Below, piece by piece: positions 14,607 through 22,663 of a DNA stretch of 23,802 bases. The notes beneath the pieces were generated by a model. That model saw only the letters and a list, made by a program, of their open reading frames with translations, was not told where the DNA came from and ran no database searches. Position numbers and translations under genes: made by a program. Source of the DNA: a virus; the IMG/VR virus record IMGVR_UViG_3300025132_000305, positions 1 through 23,802 of that record; one strand, written 5' to 3'. Every line of letters starts with the position of its first letter. Within the stretch, counting starts at the first letter, position 1.

Positions 14607-16163
14607 ATGGCATACGGATACGTAAGAGATAAAGAACCGCTAAGTATTAACTGGGCAGAGATATCAAAAAATTTTAATGATAGACTAGCTGCTGATGAGG
14701 CAGAGAGACAAGGTAAACGAGATGATATACAGAAACAGTATGATGAATTATCTCAACAACTTATAGATAAGCCTACTGGAGCTGACACAGATTTAAATAG
14801 CGCAATAGCTTCATTCACTACTCAAGCTTCTCAAGCTTCATTAGATGCTTTAAACAGACTAAAAAGAGGGGAGATATCAGAGCAAGAATATTATAATCGT
14901 AGAGCTAATTTAAAAAGCAGTACCAATAATTTATTTTTATATGCTAATAATTTTAATGGTCAATTGGAGGAAAATTTAAAACTCATACAATCGCAAGACC
15001 CAGACAACCAGGGTTCAGGTAGAATGGCTTTTCAAATGGCTTTGGCTCAAGACATGTTAAATTTCAAAAATACAGTAGCTGTCATAGATCCAGCAACTGA
15101 TGAGGTGATGTTGGTTAAAACAGATGAAGAAGGAAATCCAACTAATGAAGTGGTAAGTGTTTCTCAGTTAGGAAATCTTTCAAGTCAAAAAGAAAATTCA
15201 TACAACTATAAAGGTAAGATAGCTAGAGCTTTAGAAAATAGAGGTGTGTCAAAGTACCAGACTGATGATGGCACGACAATAACAACAATACAAGGAGTAG
15301 AAATAAACCCTAAAACAGCTACAGCTACAATAGATAAATTAGCTGAATCATTTGTAGGAGATGAGTCTCAAATACTAAGTATTTTATATCAAAATGGTTA
15401 TCAATATACTCAAGATGAAAGTTTGAAAGGTAAAGATGGATACATTTATTATGATATAAAAAATGGTACTTACGATTATGATCAAAATAAAGCTATTGAA
15501 TTTGTAAAAGAAGATATAAATAATTCTATACCAGTCGAAGTTGATAGGGGTGATGTTATGACTGAAACAGAAAAGAGAGCTGAAGACAGAGCAGAGAGGA
15601 GATTACAGGTTGAAGAAAAAAGATTAGATATAGCTATAGAGCAATTAGGTTTAGAAAAGCAAGCAGCGCAAGGTTCTTATGAAGCTGGTGATAATATAAT
15701 TGTATTAGACGATTCTACTCAAACAGCTGCTAAAAATTATGTTAAAGGTTTAACTACTGATAATTTTCAAGGTCAAAAAATATTAGATGTTGTTGATAAT
15801 TTTCAAACTATATTCAGAAAACAAAAGTATGATATAAATTCTGTTGTTGATGTAGAAAAAACTCCGGTAAAAATTACAAGAGGAGGTAAAGAAAGATTAG
15901 TTGATTTAAGTGCCATAAAAATATTTGTTCCTGATGTTATGGATAAACCTTTATTTATACCGATTGCACCTACAGAGCAAAAAGGATTATTTCCTGCAAT
16001 AATTGAGCCTGGAGAAAGAATTAATTTAATTATGAGATTAATTGACAGAGCTAAGAAACAAGGTATAAAATTAACAGATGATTCGTTTAGAACTTTAATG
16101 GAAGATGATTTTGATAAATATAATCCAGTGCAAGAATCTGGTCAAGATAAACAATTTGGCTAA
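14607..16163 (+). CDS. Second internal virion/ejection-like protein
   Basis: This 518-aa protein is soluble and largely helical. A charged coiled-coil N-terminus (about 20-110, with DEAERQGKRDDIQKQYDELS) leads into a mixed region. A strongly charged helix follows at about 317-350 (ETEKRAEDRAERRLQVEEKR), then a mixed alpha/beta C-terminus. No catalytic motif, signal peptide or membrane helix is visible. It lies between the gp14-like protein and the giant protein and overlaps the latter by one base (TAATG), indicating coupled translation. By order and size it is the counterpart of the middle ejection protein (gp15-like) of podophages. No sequence family is recognised. Confidence 0.5.
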   Translation: MAYGYVRDKEPLSINWAEISKNFNDRLAADEAERQGKRDDIQKQYDELSQQLIDKPTGADTDLNSAIASFTTQASQASLDALNRLKRGEISEQEYYNRRANLKSSTNNLFLYANNFNGQLEENLKLIQSQDPDNQGSGRMAFQMALAQDMLNFKNTVAVIDPATDEVMLVKTDEEGNPTNEVVSVSQLGNLSSQKENSYNYKGKIARALENRGVSKYQTDDGTTITTIQGVEINPKTATATIDKLAESFVGDESQILSILYQNGYQYTQDESLKGKDGYIYYDIKNGTYDYDQNKAIEFVKEDINNSIPVEVDRGDVMTETEKRAEDRAERRLQVEEKRLDIAIEQLGLEKQAAQGSYEAGDNIIVLDDSTQTAAKNYVKGLTTDNFQGQKILDVVDNFQTIFRKQKYDINSVVDVEKTPVKITRGGKERLVDLSAIKIFVPDVMDKPLFIPIAPTEQKGLFPAIIEPGERINLIMRLIDRAKKQGIKLTDDSFRTLMEDDFDKYNPVQESGQDKQFG

Positions 16164-19100
16164 TGAACGAAGAAATATTAAAAAATATTTGGGATTATCT
16201 TTCAACGCAAGGATTAACTAAATCTCCATTTGATGAGTGGTCTGTAAATATACAGCAAGATGAGGGTATTCAAAAAAATATACACGGTTATTTAGTCAAT
16301 CAAAACTTAACCGATTCTGATTTTGATATATGGGCCTCAAACATAGGTTTAAAAAAAAAAGACGAAACCGATATGGTTTCAGGATTGGAAACTGGTATTT
16401 CTCAGCCAACAGAGTTGTCAAGAAACCAGCGTCTTAGCATAACTCCTACAGCTGAAAAAGATACAGCAATAGAAAGAGCTTTTGGTAAAAACGAAGTTAC
16501 AGATTTTTTTGGAGATTTATATAGAGCATGGAAAACAGGAGCTGGACAAGCAGGCACAGTAGATGATGCATTAAAAGTATTTGCTTCTGGAACAAACGTG
16601 ACTGACGAAACTTTACAAGATTATATAAAAGCCGTTCAAACTATGGAATCATTTTCTCCCTCAGAGGAAATGCAAGACTTTAGTAGGATTTATGAAGCTG
16701 AGGGTAAGGGTGTAAAAGGTTTTATTAAGGGAATTTTAAAAAATCCAACAGCCGCTGTGCAGGTTGCTATATCCTCTTTAAGATCGATGGGAAACCTACC
16801 CTCACTCACGGCCGGAGCAGCAGGGGCAAGCGCTGGAGCAGCAGCAGGATTAGCAGGTGGTATTTTAGCCCCTATAACATCTACTGCAGGAGCTGGTATA
16901 GGTTCTATACTTGGTATGACAGGAGCTCTTGAAACTGCTTTGTCATACACAGAATTTTTAAAAGAAGAGCTACAAAATAAAGGATTAGACTTTACTGATG
17001 AAAACATAAGAACAGTATTAGAAGATGATGAATCAAGAAATAGAATTAGGAATAGATCATTGGGTAGAGGTGCAACCATATCTACTCTCAATGCTATAAC
17101 TGGAGGTTTAGCTGGTGGAGTAGCTGCAAAAGTAGGAACAAAGTTAGGGAGAACTGCTGGCGCTTTATCTGGTTTAGGAACACAAGCAGTAGGGGGTGGA
17201 GCGGCAGAAGCTGCAGGTCGAGCAGTAGCTGGGCAGGAAATGGATGTTGCGGAAATAGGATTTGAAGCTCTTGGAGAAATAGCTGGACCTTCTATCATAG
17301 GAACTGCGATTGGTGTAGCTAAGACTCCAGAGTATAAAATAAATAACGAAGTTGTAAGTAAGGCTGATATTGAAAACATTATTAACAGCAATGATTATGA
17401 TGCTATAACAGGTATTACTTATGAAATAGTAAATGATCCTGTATTAAAAGAAAAAGTAAATCAAGCTAGGCAAGATGCCCCAATAGCAGTTGAAATAAAA
17501 GAAACTTTTGATAAAGATAAACAGCCTAACGATGAGCAATTAAAAGAATTAATTAAGTTAGATAAAGAAATAACTAAAACTAAAGACAACAAAACGCCAA
17601 GAGCAAAAGTAAAATTAAAAGAATTAGAAGAACAATATAAAACAATAAGCGATGCCATTCAAGAGCCAAGCACAGAGACGATACCTGTATCGGAACAACC
17701 CCAAACTAGCCCAGCAGTGGGAACAGGAGACACCCAGGGGGCAGTCACTACCGGAGAGATTGCACCCGAAAAAACCCAAGCACCCCAACCAGCCGAAGAG
17801 GGCACGACTGAGGTTGAGACTGAGGAGAGCCAGGTAGAGACTTACACTCTTCCAGAAGATCCAAGAAAAGCCAAGAAAGATTTTGAAATTATTGATAACA
17901 GAAATCAAAAAGCAGGTCTAGAAATAGATGAAGAGGGAAATGGTAAATACTATGTCAGAAATATAAAAACAGATAGCCTTGTTGCTGTAAAAACTAAAAA
18001 CGAAGCACAAGTAACAAAAGCAAACCCTAGAAGTTTTGACTACGGAGAAGGTCAGCCGGTGCTTGAAGAGTTTAGAACTCAGATAGAAGAAGAAGTTGTG
18101 GAGGACGTACCACCAGCTACAAACAAAATAGGAAACTTTGATGTAGTAATAAAAGACAATAAGATTGTTAGCATTACTAAAGATGGTAAAAAACCATCAA
18201 GTAATTCTTTAAGTAATGTTGAAAAACAAATTATAGAAACCGGATTGATAAATGTAAATCCAGAAGAAAAAATACAAACAGAAGGATTGAGTGAAGTACA
18301 ATTTTCTAATGTTGTTTTAGACGAAAGTAATAATGCTACTCAAATTGCTGAAGAGATAGAGTTTGTTCAAAATAAAATAAAAGAACAAAAACAAGCAGGT
18401 AAAGATAGAGCTCTCAATCCTTTAGGTGTTTTGTTTAGTATTAAATTTACACCTGAATCTTATGAGGCTGTGACTGGAAATAAAGTTTCTGAACAATCTC
18501 CTAGTTTTAAACGTACCTGGATTGCATCAAAAGAAAAAGGTGGTGAAAGTTTAGAAGACGGTTGGCAAGTAATCTTTCAAGAGGCAGATTTGCCTGTTCC
18601 TGAACTTGATGAGGTAACAGATTTTATAAATGACTTTCAAACAAAAGCAGAATTTAATAGATCATTAGAAGTTTTTTCTCCTCAACTTTTAAAAAATTTA
18701 AAAAACAAATTTCAAGATCTTACAGGTTTAAATATAACTGAAACAAACATTAAAAGGGTTGCTGATATAACTCCAGAACAAATAGAAGAAAGAGTAAGTA
18801 AAGAAATATTTGAAGCAGAAAGACGAGCAGAAGAAAAACCCATAGTATCTCCAGAGCGTAGAAAAACTCCAAAGCCAGAGAAAGCAGAACCAAGAGCAGA
18901 CATTACTGATGATTTAAAAACTTTAGATAAATCATTTGACAATATAACAGAGGAGGCAGTAAAAACAAACTTAGATAATTTTGCCTCTCAAATAAAATCT
19001 AATTTAACAGGTAGAGGTGTATTAACTGAGCAAGCTAGAGGTACATCGACTATGAGAATAGATCAAGCTTTTGGTTTAAACAACAGCACAAAAATATATC

Positions 19101-21430
19101 GTACTGTTATAAGACCTATAATAGATGTATATAATAAATTTAAATCGGATTATAGAAGAGTTAATACTGATGCTGAAAAAGCAGAGGACTTTATAAGATA
19201 TGAAGGAAAATCAAAGACAGATAAATTTTTAGGAAGAGGGAGAAGACAGAACGATGTAACAAAAGATTTATATGAAATAAGATTATATCAATTAGCAAGA
19301 GAGTATGTAAGTAATATAGTTGATGGTGTTCCTTCAGAAAAATCCCCAAATCCTGTAGAGTTAGCTCAGTTTACCGCAGATGAAGCTTTGGCGGGTAGAG
19401 TTTTAACTGATGCAGATGGTAAAGCTTTGATTGAATTATTAAAAAAACATTCTAAAAAAGGTCAAATAAATCCTGATGTGATGTATAAAAAGTTAAAGCC
19501 ATCACAAAAGGAAGCACTTAAAATATTAGATAAAAGAAACGCAGAACTTGAACAGAAAATAATTAAAAATTCTCAACGATCTGGAAAAGAACTTGAACTT
19601 ATAAATGATTATTCACATAGAGTGGTTTTAAAATCTCCAGTTGAACAAGATGTCGATGTAAGAAATGAAGCAAAAGATTTTTCAGAAAACTTTGAAGGTG
19701 TTACTGAAAAAGAAAGGACTGAAGGTGTAAAGCCTATAAGTTTTGATCCAATACTTTCACTACTTAGAGGGACTCAAGAAACGAATCTTTCTTTTTACAT
19801 GAAAGACGAAGTGGGAAGAATACAAGCATTAACATCTGAGCTTTACAACAAATATAAAAACGGTAACAAAGGACAAGCAGACGCATCACTAGCCCTTGCT
19901 AATTCAGTACGTGAGCTACTAAGGATAACTTATATAAGAACTTATATGGATGCTGGATCTCCTGGGTTAAATTTAAAAAGAGAAGCAGAAAAAATGGGGT
20001 ACAGGGTTTTACTTGGATCTGTTCCTAGGTTTGCAGCTGAACTTTTAGGTAACGCAGCTATGCTTGTAACACAACCAGCGGAAGTTATACAAAATGCCTA
20101 TGATAAATATTCTTCTATAAGTTTAAATTTAAAACCAACGGCAAGAGATAACTATCTAAAAATATTAGAAAATTTAAATTCTGCTGAAGTAAATAAATTA
20201 GGAGAAATAATTGGCCAAGCTGATAGTAAATACTCTGATCCTAATAACTATTTAAATTTATCTGAAATGAGACAATCAGGAATGCAGAGTAGGGTGCAAG
20301 AGAAAATGTCCATTATAGGAAGTATGGGGTTTAGGCAGACTTACAAAGTAGTAAATTCTATAAGCGATCTACTTATGGCGGGTGGTGATAAATTAATTGC
20401 TAGGCCTCTTTGGATATCAAAATTTGCAAATGAATTTAAAAATAATGTAAAAAATAATTTAAATGAAGATGTAGATTTAAGTGTAGAAGAATTTGAAAAA
20501 ATTGCTGATGGTACTTCTGAGTATTTAAAAGATAGTAAATATGCTCAAGCAATAAAAGATGCGACGTTTCAATCTGATAAAACCGTAGCTGAATTTATTA
20601 CTTCTGGTAATCCATTTAATGCTATTATTAAAAATGTTAGAAGGGATGAGAAGGGTGAAGCTGCTAAAAACTTTTATAGAGTAATAAACTCTTTTATGGC
20701 AAACTTTAATTTGAATGAATATGCTACAGCTAGATTTGCAGTAGGAGCTATGCTTAAAGATGGTGAAATATCAAAAGCTCAAGCAAGTAAATTATTAGCG
20801 GGAATATTAGCACGTATGTCATCTTATGTAATTCTTTATAGAACATTCTCTAAATATTTTGATGAAGTGTTTTTAGGTGCACCAGAGGAAGAGGAGGAAG
20901 AGGATGTGGCACAGGTAATTACTAGACAGGTTATAGGTTCTTTGTCAACATTAATGTTTAGAGGAGGATTAGGTAATATACCAGCGCTGCCAGTTAATTA
21001 TGGTATTGAGTATTTGAATAAAGAGTACCTAGATTTCTTAAGAGATGGTGGAGAGTATGACGCTTATGATGACTCAATTGTTTATAGCTTAATAGGTCTT
21101 GATGATTTTGCTGGAAAATCCCTACCAGAAATCGCTTTACCTATATTAGCAGGGCCATACGGGCCACTGGCTAAAACTCTTACAAGGGGAGCTGAACTTG
21201 CAGGAAGAACTCAATCCAGGAAAACTCAAGATGCTAGAGATAGAGCTCAAGAAGAGTTAACTAATAGGATTTCATTTGAACTTCTCGGTCAACTTGGTTT
21301 GATTCCTTTTTACAAAGATATACGAAGAGGTAAACTTAAAATAAGATTCAAGGACGAAAAAGGTAATACAATTTCTCCAAGCGAATTACGAGAGCTTGAT
21401 CCTGATTTATACGATAGGCTTTACAACTAA
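16163..21430 (+). CDS. Giant internal virion/ejection-like protein
   Basis: This 1755-aa protein begins in a TAATG overlap with the preceding gene. Residues 6-30 and 37-61 are two copies of a 25-residue motif (KNI-YL-Q-LT-S-FD-W--NI). Residues about 216-256 and 305-385 are Gly/Ala-rich hydrophobic stretches suited to membrane insertion. Residues about 440-560 are acidic, disordered and Pro/Thr/Glu-rich, and contain the out-of-frame ORF at 17652-17837. The rest is mainly helical, with a run of acidic residues (EEEEEED) near 1575 and Gly-rich hydrophobic segments before a basic C-terminus. The size, glycine-zipper segments and position as last and largest of three suit a gp16-like ejection protein that enters the host envelope. 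No lytic transglycosylase signature was recognised. Its stop is overlapped tail-to-tail by the mini-ORF at 21427. Confidence 0.6.
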   Translation: MNEEILKNIWDYLSTQGLTKSPFDEWSVNIQQDEGIQKNIHGYLVNQNLTDSDFDIWASNIGLKKKDETDMVSGLETGISQPTELSRNQRLSITPTAEKDTAIERAFGKNEVTDFFGDLYRAWKTGAGQAGTVDDALKVFASGTNVTDETLQDYIKAVQTMESFSPSEEMQDFSRIYEAEGKGVKGFIKGILKNPTAAVQVAISSLRSMGNLPSLTAGAAGASAGAAAGLAGGILAPITSTAGAGIGSILGMTGALETALSYTEFLKEELQNKGLDFTDENIRTVLEDDESRNRIRNRSLGRGATISTLNAITGGLAGGVAAKVGTKLGRTAGALSGLGTQAVGGGAAEAAGRAVAGQEMDVAEIGFEALGEIAGPSIIGTAIGVAKTPEYKINNEVVSKADIENIINSNDYDAITGITYEIVNDPVLKEKVNQARQDAPIAVEIKETFDKDKQPNDEQLKELIKLDKEITKTKDNKTPRAKVKLKELEEQYKTISDAIQEPSTETIPVSEQPQTSPAVGTGDTQGAVTTGEIAPEKTQAPQPAEEGTTEVETEESQVETYTLPEDPRKAKKDFEIIDNRNQKAGLEIDEEGNGKYYVRNIKTDSLVAVKTKNEAQVTKANPRSFDYGEGQPVLEEFRTQIEEEVVEDVPPATNKIGNFDVVIKDNKIVSITKDGKKPSSNSLSNVEKQIIETGLINVNPEEKIQTEGLSEVQFSNVVLDESNNATQIAEEIEFVQNKIKEQKQAGKDRALNPLGVLFSIKFTPESYEAVTGNKVSEQSPSFKRTWIASKEKGGESLEDGWQVIFQEADLPVPELDEVTDFINDFQTKAEFNRSLEVFSPQLLKNLKNKFQDLTGLNITETNIKRVADITPEQIEERVSKEIFEAERRAEEKPIVSPERRKTPKPEKAEPRADITDDLKTLDKSFDNITEEAVKTNLDNFASQIKSNLTGRGVLTEQARGTSTMRIDQAFGLNNSTKIYRTVIRPIIDVYNKFKSDYRRVNTDAEKAEDFIRYEGKSKTDKFLGRGRRQNDVTKDLYEIRLYQLAREYVSNIVDGVPSEKSPNPVELAQFTADEALAGRVLTDADGKALIELLKKHSKKGQINPDVMYKKLKPSQKEALKILDKRNAELEQKIIKNSQRSGKELELINDYSHRVVLKSPVEQDVDVRNEAKDFSENFEGVTEKERTEGVKPISFDPILSLLRGTQETNLSFYMKDEVGRIQALTSELYNKYKNGNKGQADASLALANSVRELLRITYIRTYMDAGSPGLNLKREAEKMGYRVLLGSVPRFAAELLGNAAMLVTQPAEVIQNAYDKYSSISLNLKPTARDNYLKILENLNSAEVNKLGEIIGQADSKYSDPNNYLNLSEMRQSGMQSRVQEKMSIIGSMGFRQTYKVVNSISDLLMAGGDKLIARPLWISKFANEFKNNVKNNLNEDVDLSVEEFEKIADGTSEYLKDSKYAQAIKDATFQSDKTVAEFITSGNPFNAIIKNVRRDEKGEAAKNFYRVINSFMANFNLNEYATARFAVGAMLKDGEISKAQASKLLAGILARMSSYVILYRTFSKYFDEVFLGAPEEEEEEDVAQVITRQVIGSLSTLMFRGGLGNIPALPVNYGIEYLNKEYLDFLRDGGEYDAYDDSIVYSLIGLDDFAGKSLPEIALPILAGPYGPLAKTLTRGAELAGRTQSRKTQDARDRAQEELTNRISFELLGQLGLIPFYKDIRRGKLKIRFKDEKGNTISPSELRELDPDLYDRLYN
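16178..16345 (+). repeat. Two-copy 25-residue protein repeat at the N-terminus of the giant protein
   Basis: Residues 6-30 and 37-61 align without gaps, conserving Lys-Asn-Ile, Tyr-Leu, Gln, Leu-Thr, Ser, Phe-Asp, Trp and Asn-Ile, with a 31-residue offset. The repeat is visible at the protein level but has diverged in DNA. It is probably a short helical docking module. Confidence 0.7.
17652..17837 (+). CDS. Overprinted small basic phage protein ('MPFKS-AQRRYL' type)
   Basis: This 61-aa ORF lies in the +1 frame relative to the surrounding 1755-aa gene (its residues 497-558). It starts ATG and ends TAG. The sequence begins MPFKSQAQRRYLYRNNPKLA and continues QQWEQETP, then SLPERL. As I recall it, this is the pattern of a common short phage protein: MPFxSxAQ-R-(Y/F)(L/M), then P-(L/I)A--W---T, then LPE+. 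The C-terminus is very basic (KRARLRLRLRRAR), suggesting nucleic-acid binding. Hand count gives 105 G+C in 186 nt (about 56%), against 33% and 28% in 60-nt blocks on either side (17461-17520 and 17881-17940). In the long frame this stretch is low-complexity and disordered, as expected where an overlapping gene constrains the sequence. Its function is unknown. Confidence 0.7.
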   Translation: MPFKSQAQRRYLYRNNPKLAQQWEQETPRGQSLPERLHPKKPKHPNQPKRARLRLRLRRAR

Positions 21431-21513
21431 TTAAATAAATGCCAGAAGATAACGTAAAGTATCACTGCGTTTATTATAAATACAATCAGAAAATTTAACT
21501 TAGTGTGTTTCAT
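21427..21513 (-). CDS. 28-residue single-membrane-helix mini-protein
   Basis: The minus-strand ATG at 21513-21511 overlaps the TGA of the metallophosphoesterase gene (ATGA), and the ORF ends with TAG at 21429-21427. The peptide starts MKHTKLN, has a hydrophobic segment over residues 8-24 (FLIVFIINAVILYVIFW) and ends HLFN. A short positive N-terminus followed by one hydrophobic helix predicts an inner-membrane peptide with N-in topology. Translational coupling to the upstream gene and an intact reading frame across the whole gap favour a real gene. It overlaps the 3' end of the giant + strand gene by 4 nt. A role in lysis, membrane sensing or inhibition is possible but nothing is diagnostic. 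A chance AT-rich ORF cannot be excluded. Confidence 0.5.
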   Translation of the reverse strand: MKHTKLNFLIVFIINAVILYVIFWHLFN

Positions 21514-22229
21514 AGTTCCATTAAACAATTAATAGCGGTATGTCCGCCCAGTACAACGCCACATCCTATGGCTTGTTTTTTAAAATGCTTTGCGTAAGCC
21601 GCTGCGTATGAAGTAGTATCTATACCACATCCTACCTGCATACCAAAGACTCTGAAGTTCCTACCTACCATCCACTCAATGTAAGCTTGCGTGTGTATGT
21701 GTCCTTGTACAGTAGACATCATATCATTCTTTGCTTTTGTTCTAGCCGTTCCACCCTCTCCATGTATGTACTGTACGTTATCATACACAACTCTCTCTAC
21801 CCAGTTCCACTTAGTCCCAAGCACCTCGTTATATGATTTGATCCACATGGTAGGTATGGCTGAGGTCTGAGCCTTCCGCATTACCATTCGATCGTGGTTT
21901 CCAATAATTACATCCGCCTTTGGAAAAGCTCTGTTCCAATGACTGACAGTTTGTATGGCAAAGTCTAACTCATCAGCACCACCAAGGGCATCAGAGGAAG
22001 TCTCGTGATAAGAACTGTAATGGTTGTCTATAATATCTCCTATGAATATTACTTGGTTACATAAATACTTTGCGTAAGTTTCTTGACAGAACTCTAAGTA
22101 TCCGTCAAGTTCAAATGGTGCATGTAGATCTCCTACTACCAAGATTCTTTTTTCTTTTTTAGTGAGGTTATCGTATGCAATTTTTTTATCTCCTTTTAAT
22201 CGTGGTCTGTAATCTTTATAGCTCATCAT
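21510..22229 (-). CDS. Calcineurin-like metallophosphoesterase
   Basis: This 239-aa protein has the full set of binuclear-metal phosphoesterase motifs: GDLHAP (33-38), GDIID (64-68), GNHD (110-113), HGEGG (156-160) and GHIH (176-179). These supply Asp, His, Asn and His ligands for two metal ions. The family includes phosphatases, nucleases and cyclic-nucleotide or diadenosine hydrolases, so the substrate is unknown. The size suits stand-alone phage enzymes. The start is at 22229 (MM; the second Met at 22226 is also possible) and overlaps the preceding gene by 14 nt, while its stop overlaps the mini-ORF start. In this block, with nuclease and DnaA-like genes, a role in nucleic-acid or nucleotide metabolism is reasonable. 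Confidence 0.88.
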   Translation of the reverse strand: MMSYKDYRPRLKGDKKIAYDNLTKKEKRILVVGDLHAPFELDGYLEFCQETYAKYLCNQVIFIGDIIDNHYSSYHETSSDALGGADELDFAIQTVSHWNRAFPKADVIIGNHDRMVMRKAQTSAIPTMWIKSYNEVLGTKWNWVERVVYDNVQYIHGEGGTARTKAKNDMMSTVQGHIHTQAYIEWMVGRNFRVFGMQVGCGIDTTSYAAAYAKHFKKQAIGCGVVLGGHTAINCLMEL

Positions 22230-22404
22230 TTATTGATTCGTTAATAGTTTTTAATTTACCATTAAGATTCAGTATTGACTTGCGTGTTTGGTCGTAGTCT
22301 TGATCGACTAGGGTTTCATATATTTGATTTACGGAGTCGTGAATATCATCCATTATAAAGTTAATGTTCTGGATGCGCTTATTTTCTAGCGGTGTTATAT
22401 TCAT
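22216..22404 (-). CDS. Small helical protein of unknown function
   Basis: This 62-aa, acidic, Asn/Asp/Ile-rich protein begins MNITPLENKRIQNINFIMDD. It is predicted to be mostly helical, with a heptad-like pattern (IHDSVNQIYETLV, then ILNLNGKLKTINESI) that suggests a coiled coil or oligomeriser. No family is recognised. It overlaps the metallophosphoesterase start by 14 nt and begins 11 nt after the stop of the 75-aa gene, so it belongs to the same minus-strand operon. Confidence 0.6.
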   Translation of the reverse strand: MNITPLENKRIQNINFIMDDIHDSVNQIYETLVDQDYDQTRKSILNLNGKLKTINESINDEL

Positions 22405-22414
22405 TTTATAAGGT

Positions 22415-22642
22415 TTACTGTTCTCTTAACAATAACCTCCCTGTATACTCATCGACTTTTTTTATAGCCTTGTATATTTTACGAGACTGTTTCTTCACAT
22501 TTTCTATTTCTGTCTTACTTGAGTCGCTACCTAAATTACAATAAAGGTCTGCGTCGATTTCAAAAAGAGTATCTATTTTCCTTTTTTTACTCCAACTCGT
22601 GAAGCCTAGAATCTTTTCAATGTCATCTATGTTGTAAGACAT
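22415..22642 (-). CDS. Small protein of unknown function
   Basis: This 75-aa protein starts at the ATG at 22642 (MSYNIDDIEKILGFTSWSKK); an alternative TTG at 22651 would add three residues. It is charged and probably helical, with RKIDTLFEIDADLYCNLG in the middle and a basic KKQSRKIYKAIKKVDEYTGR at the end. It has no membrane helix and no recognised domain. It lies between the DnaA-like gene and the 62-aa gene in the minus-strand operon and could be a small regulator or accessory DNA-binding protein, but nothing specific supports this. Confidence 0.6.
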   Translation of the reverse strand: MSYNIDDIEKILGFTSWSKKRKIDTLFEIDADLYCNLGSDSSKTEIENVKKQSRKIYKAIKKVDEYTGRLLLREQ

Positions 22643-22663
22643 AAGTATCAATGCTACTTAAAG

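Noticed and set aside
16351-16360. Run of ten A in the giant gene as a programmed slippage site
   Set aside because: Long A runs are frequent in this AT-rich window (for example near 11429) and neither shifted frame yields a meaningful product.
16690-17391. 233-aa Ala/Pro-rich minus-strand ORF
   Set aside because: It is antisense to the Gly/Ala-rich segment of the giant protein, whose codons give an open antisense frame by composition.
17461-17908. Two minus-strand ORFs around the GC-rich island
   Set aside because: They have no recognisable motif and lie opposite two sense frames. The sense +1 frame at 17652 has a better explanation.
21439-21498. 19-codon plus-strand ORF in the convergent gap
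   Set aside because: It is too short, has no hydrophobic or motif signal, and lies opposite the better supported minus-strand mini-ORF.
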